Source: Acidobacteriota bacterium
GTDB taxonomy: Bacteria; Acidobacteriota; Terriglobia; Terriglobales; Acidobacteriaceae
Direction of reading: 5' to 3'
Assembly (NCBI GenBank): GCA_021804965.1
Contig: JAJZGG010000004.1
Coordinates: 1-64,000 of the forward strand
Length of the DNA stretch: 64,000 bases
Shown: positions 45,527 through 54,929 of the stretch, in pieces
How the letters are laid out: each line of letters starts with the position of its first letter
How positions within the stretch are numbered: position 1 is the first letter of the stretch
Translations under genes and position numbers: made by a program
Notes under the pieces: generated by a model
The model's input: the letters and a program-made list of their open reading frames with translations, nothing else
What the model was told of the DNA's origin: nothing
Databases searched by the model: none

Positions 45527-46743
45527 GCCATACTCCTTCGTCTGCCAACCCTCCGGCCCACGGCCACACCGATCAGGCACCTGAGCGCCGGCCCATCTCT
45601 TCAGCCCAGGCCATCGCCGGGCTGCTCGGCATCGTCCTGCTGCTGGCCGTCCTCGCCGTCGTCGGCATCCTGCCCCGCATCCATGCCCAGGCAGCGCTCG
45701 CCCGCCGCACCGCGGATCTCGCCCGACCTGCCGTCATCGTCGCGCCGCCGGTTCCCGGCAAGCCGCTGGTCGATCTCGTCCTCCCCGGCAACGTCACCGC
45801 ATACACCGATTCGCCCATCTACTCCCGCACACCCGGCTACCTCACCCACTGGTACTACGACATTGGTGCCCGCGTGAAAAAAGGCGCACTGCTGGCCCGC
45901 ATCGCCACCCCCGAGGTCGATCAGCAGCTGGTCCAGGCCGAAGCCGATCTGAAGACCGCCGAAGCCAACGCCAGCAACGCCAAAATCCAGAGCGACCGCT
46001 ACAACAGCCTCATCGCCACCCACGCCGTCTCCCAGCAGAACACCGACATCCTCGCCTACCAGGCCCAGTCCACCGCGGCCCAGGTTGCCTCCGCCCGCGC
46101 CAACGTCCAGCGCCTGCGCGAGCTCACCTCCTTTGAAAGCATCTACGCCCCCTTTGACGGCGTCGTCACCGCACGCAACGTGGACATCGGCCAGCTCATC
46201 AACGTCGGCGCCGGCAACGAGCTCTTCCACATGCAGGCCATCCACACCCTGCGCGTCTACTCCAGCGTTCCCCAGGTCTACTCCGACTCCGTCCACCTCG
46301 GCGAGTCCGTCGATCTCACCTTCCCCGAGCATCCCGGCAAAACCTTCACCGGCCGCGTCGTCCGCACCGCCAGCGCCATTGATCCGGCCACCCGCACCCT
46401 GCTCGTCGAGGTCGATGTCGCCAATCCCTCCGGCGAGCTGCTGGCCGGAACCCTCGCCCAGGCTCACTTCAAGGTCGCTCCCGTCGGCAACGTCTTCGTC
46501 CTGCCCGTCTCGGCCCTCATCTTCCGCAGCGCCGGCCTGCAGGTCGGCGTCGTCCGCAACGGCGTCGCCCACCTCGTCCGCGTCACCATCGGCCAGGACG
46601 ATGGCCGCACCGTGCAGGTGAACACCGGCATCACCGCCGCCGACCGCGTCATCCAGGACCCGCCCGACTCGCTCGTCGATGGCGAGCCGGTCCGCGTCCT
46701 CACTCCGGACGAAGTCGCCGCCGCAGCCCGGGGAGGCATCTGA
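45523..46743 (+). CDS. RND efflux adaptor (HlyD/MFP family)
   Basis: 406 residues from the ATG that overlaps the permease stop (ATGA). A single N-terminal membrane helix (AGLLGIVLLLAVLAVVGIL) anchors a periplasmic adaptor: a lipoyl-like half-motif SPIYSRTPGYLTHWYYDIGARV, an alpha-helical hairpin (about 130-200, Q/A-rich), the second half FDGVVTARNVDIGQLIN, and beta-barrel and membrane-proximal domains. It bridges permease and outer membrane factor. It ends in TGATG overlapping the next gene, so the three genes form one operon. Confidence 0.92.
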   Translation: MSHTPSSANPPAHGHTDQAPERRPISSAQAIAGLLGIVLLLAVLAVVGILPRIHAQAALARRTADLARPAVIVAPPVPGKPLVDLVLPGNVTAYTDSPIYSRTPGYLTHWYYDIGARVKKGALLARIATPEVDQQLVQAEADLKTAEANASNAKIQSDRYNSLIATHAVSQQNTDILAYQAQSTAAQVASARANVQRLRELTSFESIYAPFDGVVTARNVDIGQLINVGAGNELFHMQAIHTLRVYSSVPQVYSDSVHLGESVDLTFPEHPGKTFTGRVVRTASAIDPATRTLLVEVDVANPSGELLAGTLAQAHFKVAPVGNVFVLPVSALIFRSAGLQVGVVRNGVAHLVRVTIGQDDGRTVQVNTGITAADRVIQDPPDSLVDGEPVRVLTPDEVAAAARGGI

Positions 46744-48227
46744 TGCGTCCTGCCGCAGCCCTGCGTCTTGCGCTCGTCCCCGCGCTGTCGGCGGCCCTGC
46801 TGCTGGCCGGCTGCCATCCCGTCGGGCCGGACTATCAGCGCCCTGCCTACACGCCCGCACCGCTCTACAAGGAGACCGGCGCCGCCACCGTGCTCGCGCC
46901 GCCGCCAGCCCCGCAGGGTGGCTCCTGGACCGCCGCCCATCCCTCCGACGGCATGCTGCGCGGCCAGTGGTGGCAGGTCTTCGGTGATCCCCAGCTCAAC
47001 CAGCTCGAGCAGCGTGTGGCCACCAGCAACTTTGCCGCGCGTCAGGCCATGGACATCTATCAGGCCGCACGCCAGCAGGTCCGCGTCGCCCAGTCCGCCT
47101 TTTCGCCCACGCTTTCCGCCGGACCCTCCTTCACCCACAACCAGCTTTCGCAGCATCGCCCCTTCTTCAACGGCTCCGGCGGCTCCAGCTCCTTCAATGA
47201 CCTCCAGCTCGTCGGCCAGGCCGGCTGGGAGCCCGACTTCTGGGGGCAGATCCGCCGCAGCGTGGAAGCCGCCCGCGCCCAGGCCCAGGCCACAGCCGCC
47301 CAGCAGGCCGGCGTCGTGCTCAGCCTCCAGGCGCAGCTTGCCGCCTCCTACCTCCAGATGCGTGGCCTCGACCTCGAAGCCAGTCTCCTGCAGATGGATG
47401 TCCAGGAGCTCACACGCCAGCTCGCCCTCACCCAGCAGCGCCTCGACCAGGGCCTCGACACCGCCGCCGACGTCGCCCTCGCCCAGACGCAGCTGGAAAG
47501 CACGCGCGCCCAGCTCATTGACGTCGGCGTCGTCCGCGCCCAGATGGAGCACATCGTCGGCACCATCGCCGTCTACCCGCTCTCCAGCTTCCATCTGCCG
47601 CCGGCCCCGCTCGATCTCCGCCTGCCGGCCATCCCTCTCGGCGTTCCCTCGCAGCTGCTCCAGCGCCGGCCGGACATTGCCGTCGCCGAGCGTCAGGCCG
47701 CTGCCGCCAACGCCCAGATCGGCATCGCCATCAGCGCCTTCTATCCCACCGTCACCCTCGGTGGCACCGGCGGCTTTGAAAGCACCCACGGCGGCACCTG
47801 GCTGCAGGGCCCCAGCTCGCTCTGGACCCTCGGAGCCTCCGCCGCCGAGCTGCTCGTCGATGGCGGCAGGCGCCACGCCTACACCGCACAGGCACGCGAC
47901 AACTTCCAGGCCGCCGCCGACAACTACAAAAACACCATCTTCCTCGCCTTCAACGAGGTCGAGGACGACCTGTCCAACCTTCGCATCCTCGAGCAGGAGG
48001 ACGTCGCACAGCGCGCCGCCGTGGCCAGCGCCCAGACCGCACTCCAGATCACCCGTCAGCAGTACCAGGGCGGCGTCGTCAACGAGCTCCAGGTGCTGAT
48101 CGCGGAAAACGCCCTCATCCAGAACCAGCGCGCCCTGGCCACCCTCCAAACCGCCGAATTCACCAGCAGCGTCCAGCTCATCGCCGCCCTCGGCGGCGGC
48201 TGGGACACCACCCAGCTCCCGCACTAG
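46743..48227 (+). CDS. Outer membrane efflux factor (TolC/NodT-like lipoprotein)
   Basis: 494 residues. The lipoprotein signal ends in LLLAGCHP, placing Cys at about residue 19 for lipidation. The remainder shows the two repeated coiled-coil halves of the NodT branch, for example ATSNFAARQAMDIYQAARQQ and, in the second half, GVPSQLLQRRPDIAVAERQA followed by the family motif AAANAQIGIAISAFYPTVTL. It forms the outer membrane exit duct of the pump. Its ATG overlaps the adaptor stop. No strong terminator was seen after it, only a T-rich run near 48250. Confidence 0.92.
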   Translation: MRPAAALRLALVPALSAALLLAGCHPVGPDYQRPAYTPAPLYKETGAATVLAPPPAPQGGSWTAAHPSDGMLRGQWWQVFGDPQLNQLEQRVATSNFAARQAMDIYQAARQQVRVAQSAFSPTLSAGPSFTHNQLSQHRPFFNGSGGSSSFNDLQLVGQAGWEPDFWGQIRRSVEAARAQAQATAAQQAGVVLSLQAQLAASYLQMRGLDLEASLLQMDVQELTRQLALTQQRLDQGLDTAADVALAQTQLESTRAQLIDVGVVRAQMEHIVGTIAVYPLSSFHLPPAPLDLRLPAIPLGVPSQLLQRRPDIAVAERQAAAANAQIGIAISAFYPTVTLGGTGGFESTHGGTWLQGPSSLWTLGASAAELLVDGGRRHAYTAQARDNFQAAADNYKNTIFLAFNEVEDDLSNLRILEQEDVAQRAAVASAQTALQITRQQYQGGVVNELQVLIAENALIQNQRALATLQTAEFTSSVQLIAALGGGWDTTQLPH

Positions 48228-48281
48228 CGCCTGATTTCCGCTGCGCGCATATTTTTTCCCGCCCCTCCACCTTTCGATGGA

Positions 48282-48311
48282 ATACCCATGGGGGGCATGG
48301 GCATGTATACT
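48282..48311 (+). promoter_or_regulatory. Candidate CsoR operator and promoter of the copper operon
   Basis: CCCATG (48285-48290) and CATGGG (48296-48301) flank a G5 centre, within an outer ATACCC...ATGTAT context, the style of G/C-tract palindrome bound by CsoR repressors. A TATACT box (48306-48311) overlaps it. The csoR gene is the last gene of the downstream operon, so negative autoregulation is expected. Confidence 0.5.
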
Positions 48312-48335
48312 CGAGGCAGACAGGAGGAACACCCC

Positions 48336-48545
48336 ATGGAATCCATTCAGCTTCAGATTGAAGGCATGCACTGCGGTGCCTGCGTCCGTCGTGTCACCCA
48401 GGCTCTCGAAGCGCTGCCCGGCATCCGCCTGGAGTCCGTCGAGGTCGGCTCGGCCCGTCTTCAGTACGACGCCGCACTCATCGCCCGGGAGCGCATCCCT
48501 GCCGCCATCGACGGCATCGGCTTCCCGGCTCGCATCGCCGACTGA
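48336..48545 (+). CDS. CopZ-like heavy-metal-associated protein
   Basis: 69 residues from an ATG preceded by AGGAGG about eight bases upstream. It is a ferredoxin-like HMA domain with the metal site in [20 protein letters not shown] and little else. Such proteins carry Cu(I) in the cytoplasm and hand it to the P-type ATPase or to CsoR. The CopA-like ATPase starts 31 bases downstream and carries its own HMA domain. The frame upstream of 48336 is not supported. Confidence 0.88.
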   Translation: MESIQLQIEGMHCGACVRRVTQALEALPGIRLESVEVGSARLQYDAALIARERIPAAIDGIGFPARIAD

Positions 48546-48576
48546 CCCCGGCCGCAACGCCTGCCAGGAGCATCGC

Positions 48577-51102
48577 ATGGAATCCCGCACCCCGCATCCA
48601 CCCGCATCCGCAGCGGTCGCCGCTGCCCCCAACCCGCCATCGCCCGACGCGCCGGCAACAGGCCCGCAATCGGCAGCCCCGCAATCGACTGGCCCGGCCG
48701 TCGCCCGTCTGGAGCGGGTCACGCTCCCGGTCACCGGCATGAGCTGTGCCGCCTGCCAGTCCTTCGTCCAGCGCACCCTCCGCTCCACCAGCGGTGTTGC
48801 CGACGCCACCGTCAACCTCATGCTCCACAACGCCACCGTCACCTTTGACCCCGCCGAGGCCACCATCCCCGCGCTGGTCGACGCCGTGCGCAGTGCCGGC
48901 TACGGCTCCGATCTGCCCACCCCCTCGGCCAGCGTCCTCGAGGAGCAGGAAAATCAGGATGCCCTTGCCCGCCGGGAGTATCACGAGCTGCGTCGCAAGG
49001 CCCTCATCACCGTCCCCGCCGGTCTGCTCGCCATGCTGCTCTCGATGCCGCTCATGTCCGGCCCGGCCACTCCTGCCGATCGCTTCCTCGGCTCGCTGCT
49101 GCATGCGCCGCTGCTGCACCGCGCCCTGCCCTGGCTCTTTGCCCTCAGCGCCAACACCCTGCGCTGGTCGCTGCTTCTGCTCTCGGCCCTCATCGTCAGC
49201 TGGTCCGGCCGCCGCTTTTACACCAAGGCCTGGTCGGCCTTCCGCCACCGCACCTCGGACATGAACACGCTGGTCGCCCTCGGCACCGGTGCTGCATTCC
49301 TTTACTCGGCCATCGTCACTCTCGCGCCGGACTTTTTCCTGCGCCACGGCATCCAGCCCCAGGTCTACTTCGATGCCGGCCTGCTGATCCTCGGCCTTGT
49401 CCTCAGTGGAAACGCGCTCGAGAGCCGTGCCCGTGGACGCACCGCGCTTGCCCTGCGCCGCCTCACCCAGCTTCAGCCCCGTCTGGCGCGCATCCAGCGG
49501 GACGGCCAAGAGTTCGATCTGCCCGCCGAAGCCATCCAGCAGGGCGACATCCTCGTCATCCGCCCCGGCGAGCGCATCCCCACCGACGCCGAGGTCGTCT
49601 TCGGCCGCAGCGCTGTGGATGAGTCCATGCTCACCGGCGAATCCCTTCCCATCGAGAAATCGCCCGGCGACCGCCTGCTCGGCGGCACGCTCAACCAGCG
49701 CGGCCTGCTCCACGCCCGCGCCACCGCTCTCGGCAGCCAGGGCACGCTGGCCCAGATCGTCCGTCTCCTTCGCCAGGCGCAGGGAACGCGCGCGCCCATC
49801 CAGCATCTGGCCGACCGCGTCAGTGCCATCTTCGTGCCCACCGTACTGCTGCTGGCCGTGGCCACGCTTGCGCTCTGGATCCTCTTTGCCGGGCCCCACG
49901 CGCTGCTGCAGGCCTTTGCCGCCTCTGTCGCCGTGCTCGTCATCGCCTGCCCCTGCGCCATGGGACTGGCCGTTCCCACCGCCGTCATGGTTGCCACCGG
50001 CCGTGGTGCCGCCGCAGGACTGCTGATGAAAAGCGGCGAAGCCCTCGAACGCCTGCAATCCATGGACACCATCGTCTTTGACAAGACCGGAACCCTCACC
50101 GAAGGTCATCCCGTCGTCCTCGCCACCGAGCCTGCGCCCGGGTTTGCTCACGACCGCCTGCTCCAGTTTGCCGCCTCGCTGGAGCGGGCCAGCGAGCATC
50201 CGCTCGGTGAGGCCGTCGTCGCAGCAGCCCGCACCGCCGGTCTGCCGCTGCTGGACCCCATCGATGTCCTCGCCCATCCCGGTCTGGGCATTGAAGGCCG
50301 CATCCCCCACGCCGCTGTCGCCCTTGACGCAGTTGACGCCCGAGACGCCCAGCCCGGCGCAGCCCGCGTCCTCATCGGCAACGCTCCATTCCTGCAGCAG
50401 AACGCCATCCCCACCGCTCCGCTCGAAGCCCGCGCCACACAGGCCGCCGCACAGGCTCAGACGCCGCTCTGGGTTGCCATCGATGGTCGGCTTGCCGGTC
50501 TCATCCTCGTTGCCGACCCCGTCAAACCCACCTCCCGCGCCGTCGTCCAGCAGCTCCGCAGCCGCGGCCTGCGCGTCGCCATGCTCACCGGAGACAACCC
50601 CCACGTTGCCGCCGCCATCGCCAGCCAGCTTGGCATCGACGAGGTCTTCGCCGGTCTGCTGCCGCAGGGCAAGCTCGACACCATCGCCCGGCTCCAGTCC
50701 CAGGGCCGCACCGTCGCCATGGTCGGCGATGGCGTCAACGATGCTCCCGCGCTGGCCCGCGCCCATGTCGGCATCGCCATGGCCAGCGGTTCGGACGTCG
50801 CCATGGAGGCCGGCGACATCACCCTCATGCGCAGTGACCTGCACGGCGTCCTCGATGCCATCCTGCTTTCGGCCGCCACCATGCGCGTCATGCGTCAGAA
50901 TCTCTTCTGGGCCTTTGCCTACAACGTCTTCATGATTCCCCTCGCTGCCGGCGCGCTCTATCCCCACTGGGGCATTCTGCTCAGCCCCGTGCTGGCCAGT
51001 GCCGCCATGGCCCTCAGCTCGGTCAGCGTCGTCACCAACAGTCTTCGCCTCAGCCGGCTGCGGCTTTCCGCCGCCCCATCCCGACCTCGGAGCTCCCAAT
51101 GA
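48577..51102 (+). CDS. copA: Cu(I)-translocating P-type ATPase (CopA-like)
   Basis: 841 residues from an ATG with AGGAG six bases upstream; the frame extends upstream without support. A P/A/S-rich lead of about 45 residues precedes one HMA domain ([19 protein letters not shown]). Eight helices follow with the CPC motif ([16 protein letters not shown]), the phosphorylation motif DKTGTLTEG, the [10 protein letters not shown] nucleotide-site histidine and [13 protein letters not shown]. It exports Cu(I), possibly Ag(I), from the cytoplasm. Its TGA overlaps the csoR ATG (ATGA), and a CopZ-like gene precedes it, so all three form one operon. Confidence 0.94.
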   Translation: MESRTPHPPASAAVAAAPNPPSPDAPATGPQSAAPQSTGPAVARLERVTLPVTGMSCAACQSFVQRTLRSTSGVADATVNLMLHNATVTFDPAEATIPALVDAVRSAGYGSDLPTPSASVLEEQENQDALARREYHELRRKALITVPAGLLAMLLSMPLMSGPATPADRFLGSLLHAPLLHRALPWLFALSANTLRWSLLLLSALIVSWSGRRFYTKAWSAFRHRTSDMNTLVALGTGAAFLYSAIVTLAPDFFLRHGIQPQVYFDAGLLILGLVLSGNALESRARGRTALALRRLTQLQPRLARIQRDGQEFDLPAEAIQQGDILVIRPGERIPTDAEVVFGRSAVDESMLTGESLPIEKSPGDRLLGGTLNQRGLLHARATALGSQGTLAQIVRLLRQAQGTRAPIQHLADRVSAIFVPTVLLLAVATLALWILFAGPHALLQAFAASVAVLVIACPCAMGLAVPTAVMVATGRGAAAGLLMKSGEALERLQSMDTIVFDKTGTLTEGHPVVLATEPAPGFAHDRLLQFAASLERASEHPLGEAVVAAARTAGLPLLDPIDVLAHPGLGIEGRIPHAAVALDAVDARDAQPGAARVLIGNAPFLQQNAIPTAPLEARATQAAAQAQTPLWVAIDGRLAGLILVADPVKPTSRAVVQQLRSRGLRVAMLTGDNPHVAAAIASQLGIDEVFAGLLPQGKLDTIARLQSQGRTVAMVGDGVNDAPALARAHVGIAMASGSDVAMEAGDITLMRSDLHGVLDAILLSAATMRVMRQNLFWAFAYNVFMIPLAAGALYPHWGILLSPVLASAAMALSSVSVVTNSLRLSRLRLSAAPSRPRSSQ

Positions 51103-51440
51103 ACCCGCGCCCTGCCACGCCCGCCTGCCCACTTCCCGACGCCACAGACCGCCACGCCGTCGGTGTTGACCCCGCGCTCAAGCAGTCCAATCTCCGCCGC
51201 CTCAGCCGCATTGAAGGCCAGTTGCGCGGCATCCAGCGCATGATCGAGGACGATCGCTACTGCCCGGACATCCTCACCCAGGTCTCCTCCGCGCAGCAGG
51301 CCCTGCGTGCCGTTGCCCGCTCGCTCATGCGCAACCATCTGGAGCACTGCGCCACCCAGGCCATCCGCAACGGCTCCACGGACCAGCGCCAGGCCATGTA
51401 CGACGAGCTGCTCGACATGATCTACAAAAACGCCCGCTAG
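51099..51440 (+). CDS. csoR: CsoR-family copper-sensing repressor
   Basis: 113 residues, starting in the ATGA overlap with copA. The four-helix CsoR/DUF156 fold is clear: [20 protein letters not shown] begins helix one. The Cu(I) ligands Cys-His-Cys appear in RYCPDILTQ and [10 protein letters not shown]. It releases operator DNA when it binds Cu(I). The operator candidate is at the front of the operon, not beside this gene, so the regulator responds to its own operon's copper load. The N-terminus is about 25 residues longer than short CsoR proteins. Confidence 0.93.
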   Translation: MNPRPATPACPLPDATDRHAVGVDPALKQSNLRRLSRIEGQLRGIQRMIEDDRYCPDILTQVSSAQQALRAVARSLMRNHLEHCATQAIRNGSTDQRQAMYDELLDMIYKNAR

Positions 51441-51473
51441 CCTCAGCGTCCGCCCCACGCTCCATCGCCCGTC

Positions 51474-53009
51474 CTAGAAGCTGGCCGCCATCACCACCAC
51501 CGCCGTCGCCGCCGCCAGCCCCACGCTCACCCGGTCGCGCAGCGTAAACAGCACCGGATCATCCTCCAGCAGCCCGCGCGAGGCCAGCATCCACATCCGC
51601 AGCAGCCAGAAGCCCAGCAGCGGCAGCAGCATCCACAGCCGTTCCGGATGCGCATAGAGCGTCGTAGCGCCGGGATCGCGCACATACAGGGCCAGAATCA
51701 CCAGCGCCGCCACCGCCGCCGCCACGCCCAGGCTGCGGATCAGCTCCAGATCCGTCACCCGGTAGCCGCGCCCCGGAATCACCGCTCCCTCGCGCTGCCG
51801 CAGCGTCTCCAGCTCCTGCATCCGCTTCACCAGCGCCAGGGACAGGAAGAAGAAGATCGCAAACGTGCTCAACCAGGCGGAAATCGCCGTCCCCGTCGCC
51901 GCACCGCCGGCAAACAGTCGCAGCGTATACAGCCCGGCCAGCACCAGCACATCGGCAATCGCCACCCGCTTCAACCCCAGCGAATACACCGTCGTCACCA
52001 CCCCGTACCCGCACAGCCACAGCGCAAAGCTGCCCGGCAGCAGCAGGCACAGACCAAACGCCGCCGCCAGCAGAGCCGCCATCAGCATCGCGCCCTCGGG
52101 CAGGCCCAGCTCGCCGGCTGCAAACGGACGTCGCCGCTTGCTCCCGTGCCTGCGGTCGCTGTCCACATCCAGCAGATCATTCCACACATAGCAGGCCGAG
52201 GCCATGCAGCCAAAGGCCACAAACGCCACCACCGCCGCCAGCCCCTGCGCCAACCCTGCCCGATGGCTCAGCAGCAGCGGCACCACCAGCAGCAGATTCT
52301 TCACCCACTGGTGCAGCCGCAGCGCCTGCGGCAGGCTCTGCCGCAGCGGCGCCCGCTCGCTCAGCGTTGCCGCCACGGGCACTCTTCCCGACCTCATCCG
52401 CGCCCGCAGCTGCGCCGTCGGATTGGCCACCACCGCCACCCGCGCCGCCTGCAGCAGCACCGCGTCCTCGCCGCTGTTGCCCACATAGTCAAAGCGGCCA
52501 AACCGCTGCTGCAGCGCCGCCAGCTTGCGCCGCCCCGTCAGGTTGCGGCCATGCTCGCTGGCCACCACCTCGTCAAAGCAGCCCAGATGCGCCGCCACCT
52601 GCTCGGCCACGCGGCGGTCGGCTCCGGTGGCCAGCACCAGCCGCCGTCCCCGGCTCTTTTCCTGCCGCAGATGGCGCAGCACCGCACGATTCCACGGCAG
52701 CGACTGCACCTCCAGCCGACGCCCATCCGCGGCATCCTGCTCGGCCAGCATCTGCTTGCCCCGGGCACGGTCGCGCAGCAGCGCCACCAACACCCGCAAC
52801 AGGCCGCGCCGGTCCCGCCGCAGCAGCCGCAGCAGCCCATCGTGCAGCGTGTCGCACTTCACCAGCGTCCCATCCAGATCCACGCAGAGCGGCACGTCCC
52901 TGTCGGGATCGATGCCTGCCAGCGCTTCGGGCCACGGCATCGGCTCCCGCAGCAGGCCGTCGGCCCGCCCGGCCTTTGTCACATCGTCGCTCTGCCCACT
53001 CACCCGCAT
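51474..53009 (-). CDS. HAD phosphatase-UbiA prenyltransferase fusion
   Basis: 511 residues. The N-terminal half (about 35-215) is a HAD-type phosphohydrolase, seen in VPLCVDLDGTLVKCDTLHDG and the later LVLATGADRR and DYVGNSGEDAVLL. The second half (about 230-505) is a UbiA-type polytopic prenyltransferase with the Asp-rich motif NDLLDVDSDR and a second region VLVLAGLYTLRLFAGG. Fusions of this type occur in many bacteria; some UbiA relatives make polyprenyl-phosphate-linked sugars such as decaprenyl-phosphoryl ribose. A phosphatase joined to a prenyl transferase suggests it handles a phosphorylated acceptor, but the substrate is not known. ATG 53009; the minus-strand ORF extending to 53548 is not supported. 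Confidence 0.88.
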   Translation of the reverse strand: MRVSGQSDDVTKAGRADGLLREPMPWPEALAGIDPDRDVPLCVDLDGTLVKCDTLHDGLLRLLRRDRRGLLRVLVALLRDRARGKQMLAEQDAADGRRLEVQSLPWNRAVLRHLRQEKSRGRRLVLATGADRRVAEQVAAHLGCFDEVVASEHGRNLTGRRKLAALQQRFGRFDYVGNSGEDAVLLQAARVAVVANPTAQLRARMRSGRVPVAATLSERAPLRQSLPQALRLHQWVKNLLLVVPLLLSHRAGLAQGLAAVVAFVAFGCMASACYVWNDLLDVDSDRRHGSKRRRPFAAGELGLPEGAMLMAALLAAAFGLCLLLPGSFALWLCGYGVVTTVYSLGLKRVAIADVLVLAGLYTLRLFAGGAATGTAISAWLSTFAIFFFLSLALVKRMQELETLRQREGAVIPGRGYRVTDLELIRSLGVAAAVAALVILALYVRDPGATTLYAHPERLWMLLPLLGFWLLRMWMLASRGLLEDDPVLFTLRDRVSVGLAAATAVVVMAASF

Positions 53010-53151
53010 CTCTGGAATCCCCGCAGTCCATCATAGGCGCAGCACATCAACCGGCGCAGAACGGCTGTCGCACCCTCCGTCTCCCTGCCGCCCAACAAAG
53101 CCTCACCCGGCCTCGCCCGTCCAGCGCTGTCCAGGATTCCCTGCCATACCA

Positions 53152-53189
53152 GCAGCAATTCCCGAGGCAATTTACGCAGCAATTCCCGA
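53152..53189. repeat. Direct repeat of GCAGCAATTCCCGA
   Basis: The 14-mer is perfect at 53152-53165 and 53176-53189, start to start 24 bp. It lies in the non-coding region between the HAD-UbiA gene and the MdtABC-like operon. The two units face the plus strand. Function is unassigned. Confidence 0.65.
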
Positions 53190-53222
53190 ATCTGCCATCC
53201 GGCTTCGCACATCTCATGGGAG

Positions 53223-53278
53223 CGGTCCCGAAATACGGTCCGAAGCAGGGTCACGCATACGGTCCAGGGAAGCGGTCC
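53223..53278. promoter_or_regulatory. Ordered array of four WRCGGTCC boxes
   Basis: CGGTCC occurs at 53223, 53236, 53260 and 53273, spaced 13, 24 and 13 bp. The outer boxes read AGCGGTCC and the inner two TACGGTCC, so pair one is AGCGGTCC-N5-TACGGTCC and pair two TACGGTCC-N5-AGCGGTCC. Regular spacing is unlike random sequence and suggests a cooperative protein-binding region ahead of the MdtABC-like operon. The protein is unknown. Confidence 0.55.
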
Positions 53279-53334
53279 GGCTGGCAGGAGAATGCGGCCA
53301 CCCCACCACTTCCAGTGGAAACATTTTTTGCCTC

Positions 53335-53363
53335 TTGACCGTCCATAGGGGAAGGCGTAACGC
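53335..53363 (+). promoter_or_regulatory. Candidate promoter upstream of the MdtABC-like operon
   Basis: TTGACC (53335-53340), a 17-base gap and TAACGC (53358-53363) resemble -35/-10 elements. A short CCACT/AGTGG hairpin followed by ATTTTTT lies just upstream, near 53309-53330. Either could end a short transcript. Nothing else of note fills 53280-53603. Confidence 0.35.
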
Positions 53364-53603
53364 TGGAACCAGTTCCGCCTGCCTCCAGGTGCCAAAGCAT
53401 TCTGGCATTGCCGCATGGGGCTGCGCCGTACCTTGATGTATAGGTCCCTGTCCGGGCCTGCTTTTCCAGGGGAGTTGCCCGACCATTCTCCGGCACACGC
53501 CCTGTCGCTGTTCTCCTTCGGGTGCCATTTTCGGCCCCACACTCTCAATGCCGTACCCTCAAATCTCGCAAGAAATGGATCACTCTCCGTGTCTGAGCCG
53601 ACG

Positions 53604-54929
53604 ATGACCTCGCATGAACAGGATGCCCCCCGGAAATCCGGCTGGGTACGCCCCGTTGTTTACGTAATTCTGCTGGCACTCATTGCCGCCGGAGTCTGGC
53701 GCGTTTACCAGAACCGCAAGCTGGCCGCCCAGCAGATGGCCAGTCAGGCCAATGCGCTGCTCAGCCGGCCGGTGCCCGTGCAGGTCACTCCCGTCGTGCA
53801 GAAGCCGATGCCCATCTATCTCTCGGCTCTCGGCACCGTCACGCCCTACTACAGCGTCACGGTCAAGGCGCGCGTCAGCGGCCAGCTCAACCGCGTCAAC
53901 TTCACCGAAGGCCAGACCGTCCACGAGGGCCAGACCATCCTCGTCGTCGATCCGCTCCCTTACAAAGCTGCGCTCGACCAGGCCAAAGGCACGCTCATCC
54001 ATGACGAGGCACTGCTCAAGGATGCCCAGGCCGAGTACCGCCGTTACAAGGCGCTCTATGAGGCCGGTGTCGTCTCCAAGGAGCAGCTTGATCTCGAGCT
54101 TGCCACCCAGGGCCAGTATGAGGGTGCCATCGCTTCCGACAAGGCCGCCGTTGAAAACGCCCAGCTCCAGTTGAACTGGTGCACCGTCCAGTCGCCCATC
54201 ACCGGCAAGATCGGCCTTCGTCTGGTCGATCCCGGCAACATCATCACGGCCAACACCACCAATCTCGTCATCATCAACCAGATGCAGCCCATCGCCGTCT
54301 ACTTCACCCTGCCGGAGAATCAGCTGCCCCAGGTCTTCAGCCTTCTGCGCGACCATCGCACCCTCATCGCCGAGGCCTATGACCGCAGCGACACCACCCG
54401 ACTGACCAGCGGCCAGCTGCTCACCGCCGACAACCAGATCGACACCACCACCGGCACCGACCGCCTCAAGGCCGTCTTCGCCAACGCGAACGAGCAGTTG
54501 TTCCCCAACCAGTTCGTCAACATCCACCTCATCCTCGAGCAGCGCCCGGCGGCTCTGGTCGTGCCTTCGGCCGCCATCCAGACCGGCAATCAGGGTGCCT
54601 ACGTCTGGACCATCCAGCATGATCCGGCCACCGGCACCGACCACGCCCGCATGACCCCGGTCAAGGTCGCTCTCGCCGAGGGCCAGTCCACCATTCTGGA
54701 CAGCGGCGTTGCCCCCGGTCAGCCGGTCGTCGTTGACGGAGCCGACCGCCTCCGCGTCGGCTCGCTCGTCGATCTCAGCACACCCCGCGCGGCCCGGCAG
54801 GCCGTCTCCGCCGAGGGCAATCCCGACCTCAGCCCCGTCGCGCAGGGCCTGCAGCACAGCACCCAGACCACGCACGGGCATGGCACGCGCACCGGCCACG
54901 CCGACCGTAACAAGGGGATGCATCCGTGA
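53604..54929 (+). CDS. MdtA-like RND adaptor
   Basis: 441 residues from ATG 53604; a GTG at 53589 is an alternative and neither has a strong ribosome site. A membrane anchor ([20 protein letters not shown]) is followed by a periplasmic adaptor: [20 protein letters not shown], lipoyl halves [20 protein letters not shown] and [19 protein letters not shown], and a barrel region ending near DGADRLRVG. Adaptors with this early P-x-Y-L-x-A-L-G-T segment pair with two-permease MdtBC pumps. The gene overlaps the first permease by GTGA. No outer membrane factor gene follows the operon. Confidence 0.9.
   Translation: MTSHEQDAPRKSGWVRPVVYVILLALIAAGVWRVYQNRKLAAQQMASQANALLSRPVPVQVTPVVQKPMPIYLSALGTVTPYYSVTVKARVSGQLNRVNFTEGQTVHEGQTILVVDPLPYKAALDQAKGTLIHDEALLKDAQAEYRRYKALYEAGVVSKEQLDLELATQGQYEGAIASDKAAVENAQLQLNWCTVQSPITGKIGLRLVDPGNIITANTTNLVIINQMQPIAVYFTLPENQLPQVFSLLRDHRTLIAEAYDRSDTTRLTSGQLLTADNQIDTTTGTDRLKAVFANANEQLFPNQFVNIHLILEQRPAALVVPSAAIQTGNQGAYVWTIQHDPATGTDHARMTPVKVALAEGQSTILDSGVAPGQPVVVDGADRLRVGSLVDLSTPRAARQAVSAEGNPDLSPVAQGLQHSTQTTHGHGTRTGHADRNKGMHP

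Noticed and set aside
53000-53548. 182-residue minus-strand open frame in the gap before the MdtA-like gene.
   Set aside because: Composition (many Arg, Gly, Trp, Cys) is unlike neighbouring proteins, there is no ribosome site or domain, and it overlaps the HAD-UbiA start. The region looks regulatory instead.
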